Assembly (NCBI RefSeq): GCF_003208215.1
Contig: NZ_QKLW01000001.1
Coordinates: 62,001 to 126,000, forward strand
DNA length: 64,000 nt
DNA from: Marinomonas alcarazii
GTDB lineage: Bacteria > Pseudomonadota > Gammaproteobacteria > Pseudomonadales > Marinomonadaceae
Direction of reading: 5' to 3'
Below are positions 49,202 through 59,233 of the stretch, piece by piece (the stretch's first letter is position 1; each line of letters starts with the position of its first letter). A model generated the notes under the pieces. The model made no database searches, had not been told where the DNA came from, and was given only the letters and a program-made list of their open reading frames with translations. The translations under genes were made by a program, and so were the position numbers.

Positions 49202-49636
49202 ATGAGTGCTATTAAATATCTATCCGTTTTAGCGTTGCCTGCTTTGTTGTTTGGTTGTTCTTCTGGTTCTCATGTTGTGACTGGGCAGCAGTTGCCCGAG
49301 ATCGAGGTGGAGGAGGTGACCGTATTTGAAGAGGCGCCAGCGTTTGACTATAAAGTGATTGGTACCGTGCGCGCGTCCAGTGATGGTGGTTTTACGGAAG
49401 ACGCTAGAAAAGAAAAAGCCACGGAAGAGCTAAAGGAGCAAGCCGCTAAAATAGGGGCCAATGGCGTGATCTTGGATGAGGTAACGCAGCTTTCTTTTAG
49501 ACGTTTAGGAACTGGTATTGGTGTGAGTGGCAGCAGTCGAGGTGGTCTTGGAACGTCGATAGGCTCAAGTTTTTCTTTCCCAACGACAGAAGCAAAAGGA
49601 ACGGCCATATCTTACGATGTTTTGATGACAAAATAG
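49202..49636 (+). CDS. Putative lipoprotein
   Basis: The signal peptide ends in the lipobox LLFGC, making the cysteine (residue 19) the lipid-bearing first residue; the next two residues are serines, so outer-membrane sorting is expected. The 125-residue mature part has an acidic EIEVEEVTVFEE segment and FDYKVIGTVRASSD followed by an amphipathic helix EELKEQAAKIGANGVIL, a pattern seen in small YbjQ/RcsF-like domains. GAGG seven bases before ATG 49202 favours the second of two adjacent ATGs. Function unknown. Confidence 0.85.
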   Translation: MSAIKYLSVLALPALLFGCSSGSHVVTGQQLPEIEVEEVTVFEEAPAFDYKVIGTVRASSDGGFTEDARKEKATEELKEQAAKIGANGVILDEVTQLSFRRLGTGIGVSGSSRGGLGTSIGSSFSFPTTEAKGTAISYDVLMTK

Positions 49637-49728
49637 TCTTAGGCTGTGGTGTGTCTTGATGAGTATTTTTAGTTGCCTGTGATATTATTTTGCAGTGAAA
49701 TTTTACACTAAGTTTTTGAGAGAGTGTT

Positions 49729-50157
49729 ATGTCAGGGTTAGAAGAAAAGGCAAAAGGTCGTCTTACGACTAGGACGGTTGCAATGCCGGGGGATACTAAC
49801 CCTGCAGGCGATATTTTTGGTGGTTGGGTGGTGTCGCAAATGGATATCGCGGCCGGGATATGTGCAGGACAGCGTGCGCAATCGCGTGTGGTAACGGTTG
49901 CTCTAGATGGAATGAGTTTTATCCGTCCGGTAAAGGTGGGCGATATCTTAGGCGTCTACACAAAGGTTGAGTCCGTTGGTCGCACTTCTATGAATATTTT
50001 GGTGGAAGCTTGGGTGCGCCGTGGTCGTATTGGTCACCGTGAAAAAGTAACGGAAGGCATGTTTAAATTCGTTGCTATCGATGAATTTGGTAAATCGATG
50101 CCGATACCGAAAGAAGAAGATTTGCCCGATTATGTTATGCAAGGGTTTGATGACTGA
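49729..50157 (+). CDS. yciA: Acyl-CoA thioesterase, YciA type
   Basis: Hotdog-fold thioesterase that releases CoA from acyl-CoAs. The 142-residue product shows TVAMPGDTNPAGDIFGGWVVSQMD with the catalytic asparagine/aspartate region, VVTVALDGMSFIRPVKVGD, and the RRGRIGHREKVTEGMFKFVAID strand. A single hotdog domain, so a hexamer is likely. AGAGAG precedes the ATG. A terminator shared with the converging tRNA-Leu follows. Confidence 0.93.
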   Translation: MSGLEEKAKGRLTTRTVAMPGDTNPAGDIFGGWVVSQMDIAAGICAGQRAQSRVVTVALDGMSFIRPVKVGDILGVYTKVESVGRTSMNILVEAWVRRGRIGHREKVTEGMFKFVAIDEFGKSMPIPKEEDLPDYVMQGFDD

Positions 50158-50190
50158 GCCTGTTTTTCAGGCTATTTCTTCAAGACGAAA

Positions 50191-50222
50191 AAAAAGCGCT
50201 TACCGAAGTAAGCGCTTTTTTA
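50191..50222. terminator. Bidirectional terminator between yciA and tRNA-Leu(CAA)
   Basis: A 13-bp perfect stem AAAAAGCGCTTAC with a CGAA loop; T residues on both outgoing strands. Confidence 0.92.
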
Positions 50223-50226
50223 ATGT

Positions 50227-50311
50227 TGGTACCAGTAGGCGGACTCGAACCGCCACACCCGAAGGCAACGGATTTTGAATCCGTCGTGTCTACCAATTCC
50301 ACCACACTGGC
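50227..50311 (-). tRNA. tRNA-Leu(CAA)
   Basis: 85-nt class II tRNA on the minus strand with encoded CCA. Acceptor GCCAGTG pairs TACTGGT; anticodon CAA (GGATTCAAAAT on the minus strand); long variable arm. No integrase adjoins this copy. Confidence 0.96.
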
Positions 50312-50441
50312 CTTGAAAAGGTGAAGCGCATTCTATATTTTTTTGTATGGGTGTCAATCATTTAACGTAAAAAAAAACATTTTATTTAATTTGCCCCTAT
50401 TTTTAACCATATATGGGTGAGGCGGTACTCGTGCAGAGCCC

Positions 50442-51668
50442 TTAATTTATCGATTGCATGACCTCTTCTGACCACAACATGGCATCTAAAAATGCTCTGT
50501 TTAGCTGCGCTCTTTCTGCTGGGTTCATGGATTGTATGTTGTCCCAATGCTGCTCTTCGCAGTCGAGTGCCAAAGAAAGATAGCTTCCTAGCTCGCCTGT
50601 GCGGTGCATGATGGCGGCACGGGATAGGTTATCTAATGCGATTTGCTCCAGCACCACGGATTTTTCTACATTGAAAACGGCGTCTATGCCAGACATCAAT
50701 CCCACCATGAATGCCGAGTCAGCAAGGGCAGGTTGTTTATTTTGTGCTAGCAACTGACAGCAACGTCCACGGGTCAGCAGAATTTTAAGCAATGCTTTTG
50801 GTTGGGTCGATGAGGAGGTAAGAGTGATGAGAAGTGCCCATTTTTTCAGTTGTACCAGCCCCAAGAAAATAATGGCTTCTTGGATCGATGTCACGGTTTT
50901 AGACAAACCGCAGACGGGGCTGTTGATGATGCGTAAGAGTTGATAAGACAGCTTGGGATTTTTGGTGACTAGGTCTGACACAGTGGCTATATCGACGTCT
51001 TTTTGTTGCAGCGCATTAACTAGATGAATGGCGCCATGTGTTGCCGAGTCAATTTTTTTGCCTTTGATGATTTCGGGGCGTTGCAGGAAGTAGCCTTGAA
51101 ATAAATCAAAACCAATCTTTTTGCAAAGCTCAAACATCTCTTCGTTTTCAATCTTCTCTGCCAGTAATATTAAGCCGCGCGCTTTTAGCTCGTTAATTTC
51201 CTTAATGAAATTTTCTGGCGGTGTTAAGAACACATCTATTTTGACGATCGAAACCCAAGGCAGCAGTGCCTCATAATCGGCATTGAATTGGTAGTCATCC
51301 AGTGCAAACCGATAACCTGCACCGCGCCACTTTTTCAACGCTTCGAAAAACTCAGGGGTGAGCTTTTGACTTTCGAGTATTTCTATATAAACCGTGTCTG
51401 GGGAAATCGGAAAGAAAGCGTCAGACAGCATTAGCTCTGTTGTCATATTAATGAAGAAGGGCTTTCTTAGCTGAGATTCTAGGTTGGTAATCCCAATGCA
51501 TAGGTTTACCAATACTTGGCTAGTTGCAGATTCACCGTCTGAAACATTGGCGCTTAATGCGTCCTTTCCACGGAATAGCAGCTCGTAACCAAATATGTCT
51601 TTGGACTTTTTCAATATTGGTTGCTGAGCCATCATTAGATCGTCTAAGACCGTTGGAAATTCGACCAT
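50442..51668 (-). CDS. EAL-HDOD signalling protein (YuxH type)
   Basis: A 408-residue protein. The N-terminal EAL-like domain (about 12-200) has a degenerate motif (FGYELLFR replaces the EAL signature), so c-di-GMP hydrolysis is unlikely; SIVKIDVF and EKIENEEMFELCKKIGFDLFQGYFLQRP keep the fold. The C-terminal HDOD domain (about 205-400) lacks HD metal residues and is a signalling output (LLRIINSPVCGLSKTVTSIQEAIIFLG). Likely a regulatory protein of motility or competence type; target unknown. Monocistronic. Confidence 0.9.
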   Translation of the reverse strand: MVEFPTVLDDLMMAQQPILKKSKDIFGYELLFRGKDALSANVSDGESATSQVLVNLCIGITNLESQLRKPFFINMTTELMLSDAFFPISPDTVYIEILESQKLTPEFFEALKKWRGAGYRFALDDYQFNADYEALLPWVSIVKIDVFLTPPENFIKEINELKARGLILLAEKIENEEMFELCKKIGFDLFQGYFLQRPEIIKGKKIDSATHGAIHLVNALQQKDVDIATVSDLVTKNPKLSYQLLRIINSPVCGLSKTVTSIQEAIIFLGLVQLKKWALLITLTSSSTQPKALLKILLTRGRCCQLLAQNKQPALADSAFMVGLMSGIDAVFNVEKSVVLEQIALDNLSRAAIMHRTGELGSYLSLALDCEEQHWDNIQSMNPAERAQLNRAFLDAMLWSEEVMQSIN

Positions 51669-51824
51669 ATATCTCTCTTACTCGATTGCTTCGGGGAAGT
51701 GGTTCATGTTCAGTAAAACAATAACTTATAAAAACACATATTTCTTAATTTAGGCAATCAGGATTATGTAGCAATAAGTATATTTATGGCTCGATAAAAA
51801 CTGAGATGAAGTGAGTCAAAAAGG

Positions 51825-51853
51825 TTGACAGAGCCAAAAAGCATCCATAAAAT
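51825..51853 (+). promoter_or_regulatory. Near-consensus sigma-70 promoter of tRNA-Ala
   Basis: TTGACA, exactly 17 bases, TAAAAT, followed by a C-rich discriminator CCCCCGC of the stringent-control type. The gap 51669-51824 before it holds only the start region of the leftward EAL-HDOD gene. Confidence 0.85.
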
Positions 51854-51918
51854 CCCCCGCTGTCAAAACATCTTTGAAATCTCAGGACATCATGTCCACC
51901 TACGCTTATGCGTTTTGT

Positions 51919-51994
51919 GGGGCCTTAGCTCAGCTGGGAGAGCGGTTCGCTGGCAGCGAACAGGTCAGCGGTTCGATCCCGCTAGGCTCCACCA
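51919..51994 (+). tRNA. tRNA-Ala(GGC)
   Basis: 76-nt cloverleaf with encoded CCA. Acceptor GGGGCCT pairs AGGCTCC (one G-U at position 3, with the usual G3-U70 identity element of alanine tRNAs); anticodon GGC. Confidence 0.98.
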
Positions 51995-52109
51995 ATAAAC
52001 TTCTTTATTACCCTTTTATTTAAAGCATTCAGTCCTTCTTTTTTGGTGCGTCCAAGGTTAGGCTTATCAGTATCTTATTAAGCTCCTTTCTAACACGTAG
52101 GATTCTTGC

Positions 52110-55100
52110 ATGTTTCAACTTTACACAGGTAACCGTCTAGAGGATTTAGCCGTGTTGCTTGCGAAGATTCTGGCTGTTTCGCCGCCAGAGAATCCGTTTG
52201 ATGATGAATCTATCTTGGTGCAAAACCCAGGTATGGCGCAATGGCTGAAGATGTTCTTGGCTGAGTCCCATTCGATTGCCGCGGGTTTGGTGTTTCCGTT
52301 GCCTTCTACTTTTGTTTGGCAGACGTTTTCTCAGACACTTAACGATATTCCCGCGCAAAGTGAATTTAATAAACCTTTCTTAGTGTGGCGCTTGATGCGC
52401 TTGTTGGATACTCGCCTTGGCGAACCTGAGTTTCAGGCGCTCAGTTGGTATCTTGAAGAAGACGATACACAAATTCGTCGCTTCCAGTTATGCAGCAGCA
52501 TTGCGGATATTTATGACCAATATTTGGTTTACCGTCCAGATTGGATCAAGCTTTGGGAGTCTGGCGATGTCTCTTATGGTGGCACGGACAAGGCCTTAGA
52601 AGCCTTGTTTGAACAACAGCCTTGGCAGGCGATCCTCTGGCGAGATCTGGTGGCTGATGTGAGCCAGCAGGGCACCTCGCTTTATCATCGCGGTAATCTT
52701 ATTGAAGCCTTACATGACGCGACTCAATCTTCTACGCGACCTGTTGGTGTGCCTGAGCGTATCTTTATTTTCGGTGTGTCTTCTTTGCCGCCAAATACCC
52801 TTGAATCTTTGCGAGTGTTGGCCGCTTCTGGCTGGATTGATGTGCATTTATTTTTGCAGAACCCTTGCCGCTTTTACTGGGGCGATGTGGTTGATAAACA
52901 TTACTTAGGTCGGGAAATAAAACGCCAAACTCTCAAGCCTGGGTTGAGTACGGATACATTGCATTTGGATGCTAATCCGCTACTGGCGAGCTGGGGGCGT
53001 TTGGGACGAGATTATATTGCTCAGCTGCAAGAAATGGCCGACAACGAATTGGAAGTCTTTGAAGATTATCTGAGCGAGCAATCGAGTGGCTTGTTGCAGT
53101 GGGTTCAGCAAGATGTGCTGACGTTAGAAAACCACGGCTCGAAAGAAGAAAGAGACGCGAATATCGACAATGCTATGTATCGACATCCCGTTGCGGTGGA
53201 TGATCAAAGCATTCGTGTTCATCTTTGTCACAGTCCGTTACGGGAAGTGGAAGTCTTGCATGATCAGCTGTTGCAAATGTTCGAGAGCGATCCAAGCTTG
53301 ACGCCAAAAGACATCATCGTCATGTTGCCCGACGTCAACACCTACAGCCCGTTCGTGAAAGCAGTCTTCGGTAATGTTAAAGGTAGCGCACAGGGCAGAA
53401 AACAGATTCCATTTGCTTTGATTGACCAATCTGGCGGTATGGAAAACCCAATTGTTGATGCCTATTTGTATTTGCTTGGTTTGGGCGAAAGCCGTTTCAC
53501 TTTGTCTGAATTAATCAGCGTACTTGAAGTTCCAGCGGTGTTGGCGCGGTTTGAATTAACCGTTGAGGAATTAGAGCGTATTCGCCAATGGTCGACAGAA
53601 GTCGGTATTCGTTGGGGATTGGATGGTAAAACCGCTCAACAGCATGATTTGCCAATACAGGAATCACACACTTGGCTAAATGGCGTGCGTCGCATGTTAT
53701 TGGGTTACGCCATGGGCCACGACCATATTTGGGAAGGCACGCTAAGTTACGGTGATGTGGAAGGTTTAGAAGCCTCGGTGGCGGGGAAACTGGCTGAGTT
53801 TTTAGTTGCCATTGACGACGCTCAAGCTAGGTTGATGGAATCCCTTGTTCCAAAAGACTGGGTTTCGACTTTGTATTATTTAGCAGAGCGTTTCTTTTTG
53901 TTGGAAGAAGATGATGCTTTTCAAGTTTTGCTGACTAAGCAACTCGACACTCTAACCTTGCAATGGCAACAAGCGCATTTTGATGCCCCATTGGATCAGC
54001 AAGTGATCCGTCAGTTGTTATCGCCTTTGTTGCAAGAGTCTCAAGGTGGTCAGCGCTTCTTAGCAGGTCGAGTGAACTTTTGTACCTTGATGCCTATGCG
54101 TTCCGTGCCCTTTAAGGTTATCTGTGTATTGGGGTTAAACGAAGGGGATTATCCACGCAGTGTTGCGCCTATGGGCTTTGACCTTATGGTTGGGCAATAT
54201 CGCAGTGGCGACCGAAGCCGACGCGAAGACGATAAATATTTGTTCCTTGAAGCGCTGATGTCAGCACGAGATTGTTTCTACATCAGTTATGTGGGGCGCA
54301 GTATTCAAGACAACAGTGAGAAAAATCCGTCTATCTTGGTGAGTGAGTTATTAGAATATATCGGTCAGAGTTGCGTGTTTGAAGGCGATCAGGCATTAGC
54401 GCCAGACGAAGCGCAGAAAGCCTTGCTAGAGCGATTGATTCTGGAGCATCCTTTGCAGCCCTTTAACGCAGCCTATTATTATCAACCACAACAACATGTT
54501 CAGGAACAAGAATTGGCTGTTGCGTTTGATAAACGTCTTTACAGCTATGACGAACAATGGCTGCCAGCCTTGCTTAGCGCTCCTGTGGACGATGAACACG
54601 CTGAGTTTTCACCGCTGGATGGTTTGGAGCAGCCAAGGCTGGATCTTGCTCTGGACGAGCTGTCGCGCTTTATTGGTCATCCGACGCGTTACTTTACGCA
54701 ACGCCGCTTAAAAGCCTATTTAAGCTTGCAAGAAGAGGAAGAAAAAGAAGATGAACCGTTCGCCTTGGATGGTTTGGCAGGCTATCAATTACGCGAAGGT
54801 TTGCTGCAAGCCATGCTAAAAGGCGATGAAGATCAGTTTGTCGAGCGTTTGTCCTTGATGGGCGCTTTGCCTTATGGCGCGCTCGGGCGTTTGTCTTTGG
54901 AGCAGAGTCGTGGGCAATGCCAGCGGTTGATGACTGTGTTGCAAGGTTATGCGCTGGAAGAATGCGAACCTATCGAATTGAACTTGACCCTTGGCAGTGT
55001 TGTTTTGCAGGCGTGGTTGGATTTACCAACGGCGACCACGCGTTTGTCTTATCGCATTGGCGACTTATCCGCCCATCAAAAAATGCAGGCGTGGATAGAG

Positions 55101-55523
55101 CATTTGGCTTTATGTGCACAAGGAACGCCAAAGCAACATCATCTTATTAACTTGAGCAAAACGGGCAAATTGCTTCAGCACAGTTTTATTGTTATCCCGC
55201 CAAAGGATGCTCAAGACTATCTAAACACGATGCTGGCGTTAATGCAGCAAGGCTTGTGTCAGCCGATTGCCTTGCCTGCCAAAAGCGCCGACGCATGGTG
55301 TAAAAGTTATTGTTCGAGCAAAACGCAAGAAGACGCAGACATAGCTTGGGAGCAGGCGTTGAAGCTGTATCAAGATAACAGCAGTGCTTTTACACGTAGT
55401 GAAGTAGATGATGCTTATTGGCAACGTTATTTCCCAGATTTGAATCGCCAAAAAGAACAGTTTGTCGCCTTGTGTGAGCAGATTTGGTTGCCCATGCACC
55501 GTCATTTGGAGGTGATCGAATGA
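52110..55523 (+). CDS. recC: Exodeoxyribonuclease V, gamma subunit
   Basis: Chi-recognising subunit of RecBCD. The 1137-residue product starts MFQLYTGNRLEDLAVLLAKI, has VQNPGMAQWLKMFLAE, VIVMLPDVNTYSPFVKAVF-like and FALIDQSG segments, and VNFCTLMPMRSVPFKVICVLGLNEGDYPR, all typical of RecC. It carries an inactive SF1 helicase fold, hence no Walker A. Its stop overlaps the recB ATG by four bases (ATGA). Order recC-recB-recD, without ptrA, is seen in many marine gammaproteobacteria. Confidence 0.97.
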   Translation: MFQLYTGNRLEDLAVLLAKILAVSPPENPFDDESILVQNPGMAQWLKMFLAESHSIAAGLVFPLPSTFVWQTFSQTLNDIPAQSEFNKPFLVWRLMRLLDTRLGEPEFQALSWYLEEDDTQIRRFQLCSSIADIYDQYLVYRPDWIKLWESGDVSYGGTDKALEALFEQQPWQAILWRDLVADVSQQGTSLYHRGNLIEALHDATQSSTRPVGVPERIFIFGVSSLPPNTLESLRVLAASGWIDVHLFLQNPCRFYWGDVVDKHYLGREIKRQTLKPGLSTDTLHLDANPLLASWGRLGRDYIAQLQEMADNELEVFEDYLSEQSSGLLQWVQQDVLTLENHGSKEERDANIDNAMYRHPVAVDDQSIRVHLCHSPLREVEVLHDQLLQMFESDPSLTPKDIIVMLPDVNTYSPFVKAVFGNVKGSAQGRKQIPFALIDQSGGMENPIVDAYLYLLGLGESRFTLSELISVLEVPAVLARFELTVEELERIRQWSTEVGIRWGLDGKTAQQHDLPIQESHTWLNGVRRMLLGYAMGHDHIWEGTLSYGDVEGLEASVAGKLAEFLVAIDDAQARLMESLVPKDWVSTLYYLAERFFLLEEDDAFQVLLTKQLDTLTLQWQQAHFDAPLDQQVIRQLLSPLLQESQGGQRFLAGRVNFCTLMPMRSVPFKVICVLGLNEGDYPRSVAPMGFDLMVGQYRSGDRSRREDDKYLFLEALMSARDCFYISYVGRSIQDNSEKNPSILVSELLEYIGQSCVFEGDQALAPDEAQKALLERLILEHPLQPFNAAYYYQPQQHVQEQELAVAFDKRLYSYDEQWLPALLSAPVDDEHAEFSPLDGLEQPRLDLALDELSRFIGHPTRYFTQRRLKAYLSLQEEEEKEDEPFALDGLAGYQLREGLLQAMLKGDEDQFVERLSLMGALPYGALGRLSLEQSRGQCQRLMTVLQGYALEECEPIELNLTLGSVVLQAWLDLPTATTRLSYRIGDLSAHQKMQAWIEHLALCAQGTPKQHHLINLSKTGKLLQHSFIVIPPKDAQDYLNTMLALMQQGLCQPIALPAKSADAWCKSYCSSKTQEDADIAWEQALKLYQDNSSAFTRSEVDDAYWQRYFPDLNRQKEQFVALCEQIWLPMHRHLEVIE

Positions 55524-58500
55524 GTCTTTCTAACGACCTAGCTTCTGTTAATGAGTCTTCAGCCAATGCCGAAGCCTTAAGTATGATACCTGAGCCGCTC
55601 GACGCCTTAACTTTTCCATTGTTTGGCAAGCGCTTAATTGAAGCCAGCGCAGGCACAGGAAAAACCTATACCATTGCGAACTTATATCTGCGATTGTTGG
55701 TGCCAACGGGTCAAGCGGGCGATTTAGACAAGGCGCTAACAGTCGATCAAATTTTGGTGGTGACCTTTACCGAAGCCGCCACCGCCGAGCTAAAAGCCCG
55801 AATTCGTGGGCGCATACGAGCGGCACGAAAAGCCTTGTTACAAGGTGAGAGTAGTGATGTGTTTTTGGCGGTTTGGCTGGCGCAAATGTCAGACGAACAA
55901 CGCGCTGGTGCCATTGAAAAACTGCTGTATGCCGAGAAGCAAATGGACGAAGCGGCAGTGTTCACCATTCATGGTTTTTGTCAGCGTATGCTGAGCCAGA
56001 ACGCCTTTGAAAGCCGCATGTTGTTCCAGCAAACCATTGAGACCGATGAGCTGGCGCCATTGTCTATGGCAGTGAAAGACGTTTGGCGCAGTGTGTTTTA
56101 TCCGATGGACGACACCAAAGCCGCCTTGATTCAGCCCATTTGGTCAAATCCAGACGCCTTGCTGAAAGATTTGTACTTACTGAACAATCAGCCTGACGCC
56201 AAAATCGCCGTGCCAGATTACGATTGGGAGAATGCCATAAGCGAGGCGCAAGAAACCATGGCGGCGGTGCGCGCTATGTGGCTTGCTCAGTCGCAAGATA
56301 TTATCGATGCTCTTGAGCGCAGCGGTATCAAGCGAACGTTTTGGCGTAAAGATCCTTCAAAAGACATTCACGCCATGACGCAATGGGCGAACTCAACGCG
56401 TTTTGAACTGGATAAGAGTTTAGAGAAATTCGACACAAATGAGCATGCTAGCCGATTGAGCAAAGGGGGCGATTTGCCCGCTCACGAATTCTTTGGCTTG
56501 GTGCAGTCTTTGCGTGAAAGTTTTCCCGATGCTGGTCGATTAAAAGCGGTCTTGCTGACTCAGCTTTGGCAGCAGACCCAAGAGCGTATGAAACGCTGGA
56601 AGCACAGTACTCAATCGCTGACGTTTACCGATTTGCTAACCTCTCTCGATGCGGCATTGTCTCAAGACGAAGCCGGTAAATTAGCCGAGCGTATTCGTCA
56701 TCTTTACCCCATCGCCTTGATCGATGAGTTCCAAGACACGGATGCCGTGCAGTATCGGATTTTTTCATCTATTTATGCCCCAGCTCAAGTGGATCAAAAT
56801 GCCCTTGGCTTGATCATGATCGGCGACCCAAAACAGGCGATTTATGCCTTTCGCGGTGCGGATATTTATACCTATTTGGCGGCCAAAAAACGGGTCGATA
56901 GTGTGTATTCTTTGGCAACCAATTATCGGTCTTCCGCGGCGATGATTCAGTCGGTGAATGGGCTTTTTAGCACGCAAGCGGAGCCCTTTCGAGTGGCGGG
57001 TATTCCCTTTGTTGAAGTGCAAGATCGTGGCGTTGCCAGTGGTTTTGCTCGACAGGGGCAAGCGCAAGCAGCGCTGCAATTTTTGTATCAACGCAGCGAT
57101 GAGCCCGTGTCGACAAAAGACTATCGTCAGACCATGGCGGAATCTTGTGCGGCGCACCTTCATGAACTTTTGCTGGAAGGGCAGCAAGGAAAGGCGCTGA
57201 TTGATGGCAAAGGCGTACGACCCAAAGATGTTGCCTTATTGGTGACTAATTTTAGCCAAGCCAATGCCCTAAAAGACGCGTTACGCCAACGCGGTATTGC
57301 CAGCGTGTATTTGAGTGATAAAGGTTCCGTGTTTGAAACCGTCGAAGCGCGAGAGCTACTGATTGTGCTGACGGCGATTTTATCCAATGGACAAGAAAGT
57401 AAACTGCGTTCAGCGTTGGCAACCAGTTTGGTCGATTGGTCACTGGAAGATTTAGACACGCTCAACCACGACGATGTGGTGTATGAAAAATGGGGACAAG
57501 CCTTCCGTGATTATCTAGAAATTTGGGATAAGCAGGGCTTGCTGCCTATGTTGCGTGAATTCATGCAGAACGTCGCTCTGGCTGCGAATATGCTCAGTCA
57601 TACTGGTGGCGAGCGTCGCTTAACGGATTTTCTGCATCTGACCGAGAAATTGCAGCAGAAATCCCTTGAGCTGGATTCCAAAGAAGGCGTATTGCGTTAT
57701 CTCAGGTTGGCGATTCAAAACCCGAATGGTAACAGCGACGAGCAAAAGATCCGTCTTGAAACCGATGCGGAACTGGTTCGAATCGTTACCATCCACAAAA
57801 GTAAGGGCTTGGAATACCCACTGGTGTATTTGCCGTTTGCCTTTACGCCATATCGAGACCAAGACAAATCGGCTTTATATCATGATGCGCAGCAGCAATT
57901 GTGGATTGCTATTGACCCCGATGAAACGCAAACCGACATGCATAAAGAAGAGTTATATGCCGCGGAAATTCGCTTGGCTTATGTGGCGTTAACGCGCTCT
58001 AAAGAAGCGTGTTTTATTGGCTCGATGGATGTGGGAAAAAGCGCGAATAAATCCCGAGGTGCTGTGTCAGATGTTCATCTTAGTGGCGTTGGTGCTTTGA
58101 TTAGTGAAGGCGAACCAATGGAAGCAGGAGACTTGTACCCGAGTATCGAGCGCCTTTGCGAGCGCTACCAAAATGGGCAAATGTGTTTGCTGGAATTGCC
58201 TGATGAACCACCGCGCTTGCCGCGATTTAAAATGGCACAGGCTGAGTTAATTGAACCTCATGCTAGACACTTTACGGGGCGTGTAGAGCGTGATTGGTGG
58301 GTGGGGAGTTATTCCTCCTTGGTGGTGGAAGATAAAGAACACCACGATGAAAGTGTGCCAGGCTTGGATGAAATGACGCGTTTTGTCGATCCTTTGCTGG
58401 ATGATATGGAGGCGCTCGATCAGGCATTAGAAGCGCAACAAAAAGAGCCACAGAAGAATCGCTTCACTTTCCCCAAAGGCGCAAAGCCGGGGACATTCTT

Positions 58501-59233
58501 ACACGATACATTAGAAGGTAAAGCCCTGCATGATGTGTCAACTAACCCGAGCTTTAAGGATTTATTAAAAACCAGCCACCATAAATTGATGGTCGATTTT
58601 TACCAACGTCAGGGCTTTGATGAATGGCAAGATGTGCTCAGCGAATGGTTACCAGATATCGTGAATACCGAGTTAATGGACGGTATGAGCTTGGGGAGTT
58701 TGTCCCCATCGGCTTGCCGAAAAGAGATGGAGTTTTTTATTCCGGTGACAGGGATGAACGCCTTGCAGTTGGATCGGATTTCTCGTGAGCATGATGAGGT
58801 ATCGCGTGTTGCACCTATGATTCAAGATCGTCCATTAAAAGGCATGCTAAAAGGCTTCATTGATTTGTTGTTCGAATATCAAGGCCGTTATTACGTGTTG
58901 GATTATAAGTCGAATTATTTGGGCGATGACTTTGCCGATTACGAAGCAGACAAACTGGTTCATGCCATTGCGGAGCACAGATACGATCTGCAATACCAGC
59001 TTTACACTCTGGCTTTGCACCGATTATTAAAGCAACGATTGCCAAATTATGATTATGAAAAACATGTGGGTGGCGTGGTGTATTTGTTCCTCCGCGGTAT
59101 GCAGCCAGAACAGCAAACAGGCGTATTCAAAAGCCGATTAAGCATTGAACATCTAACCGCCCTAGACAAGCTGTTTAGCGGTGAAAGCGATAAGCCAGAA
59201 AATCACGAGGCGGTACAATATGGACTTTTCTAA
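55520..59233 (+). CDS. recB: Exodeoxyribonuclease V, beta subunit (helicase-nuclease)
   Basis: 3'-5' helicase and nuclease of RecBCD. SF1 helicase: Walker A IEASAGTGKTYTIANLYLRL near residue 40, HGFCQRML, LIDEFQDTDAVQYRIF, IGDPKQAIYAFRGAD and IVTIHKSKGLEYPLVYLPFAF. C-terminal nuclease with FIDLLFEYQGRYYVLDYKSNY (catalytic D and K near residue 1130). 1237 residues. ATG 55520 has GGAGG seven bases upstream; the frame extends further up within recC but lacks family match. Overlaps recD by 14 bases. Confidence 0.97.
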   Translation: MSLSNDLASVNESSANAEALSMIPEPLDALTFPLFGKRLIEASAGTGKTYTIANLYLRLLVPTGQAGDLDKALTVDQILVVTFTEAATAELKARIRGRIRAARKALLQGESSDVFLAVWLAQMSDEQRAGAIEKLLYAEKQMDEAAVFTIHGFCQRMLSQNAFESRMLFQQTIETDELAPLSMAVKDVWRSVFYPMDDTKAALIQPIWSNPDALLKDLYLLNNQPDAKIAVPDYDWENAISEAQETMAAVRAMWLAQSQDIIDALERSGIKRTFWRKDPSKDIHAMTQWANSTRFELDKSLEKFDTNEHASRLSKGGDLPAHEFFGLVQSLRESFPDAGRLKAVLLTQLWQQTQERMKRWKHSTQSLTFTDLLTSLDAALSQDEAGKLAERIRHLYPIALIDEFQDTDAVQYRIFSSIYAPAQVDQNALGLIMIGDPKQAIYAFRGADIYTYLAAKKRVDSVYSLATNYRSSAAMIQSVNGLFSTQAEPFRVAGIPFVEVQDRGVASGFARQGQAQAALQFLYQRSDEPVSTKDYRQTMAESCAAHLHELLLEGQQGKALIDGKGVRPKDVALLVTNFSQANALKDALRQRGIASVYLSDKGSVFETVEARELLIVLTAILSNGQESKLRSALATSLVDWSLEDLDTLNHDDVVYEKWGQAFRDYLEIWDKQGLLPMLREFMQNVALAANMLSHTGGERRLTDFLHLTEKLQQKSLELDSKEGVLRYLRLAIQNPNGNSDEQKIRLETDAELVRIVTIHKSKGLEYPLVYLPFAFTPYRDQDKSALYHDAQQQLWIAIDPDETQTDMHKEELYAAEIRLAYVALTRSKEACFIGSMDVGKSANKSRGAVSDVHLSGVGALISEGEPMEAGDLYPSIERLCERYQNGQMCLLELPDEPPRLPRFKMAQAELIEPHARHFTGRVERDWWVGSYSSLVVEDKEHHDESVPGLDEMTRFVDPLLDDMEALDQALEAQQKEPQKNRFTFPKGAKPGTFLHDTLEGKALHDVSTNPSFKDLLKTSHHKLMVDFYQRQGFDEWQDVLSEWLPDIVNTELMDGMSLGSLSPSACRKEMEFFIPVTGMNALQLDRISREHDEVSRVAPMIQDRPLKGMLKGFIDLLFEYQGRYYVLDYKSNYLGDDFADYEADKLVHAIAEHRYDLQYQLYTLALHRLLKQRLPNYDYEKHVGGVVYLFLRGMQPEQQTGVFKSRLSIEHLTALDKLFSGESDKPENHEAVQYGLF

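Noticed and set aside
41022..52000. Search for a second copy of the tRNA-Leu(TAA) 3' end as the right attachment site
   Set aside because: No stretch matching the T-arm/acceptor sequence was found by eye downstream of the island, so no att pair is claimed.
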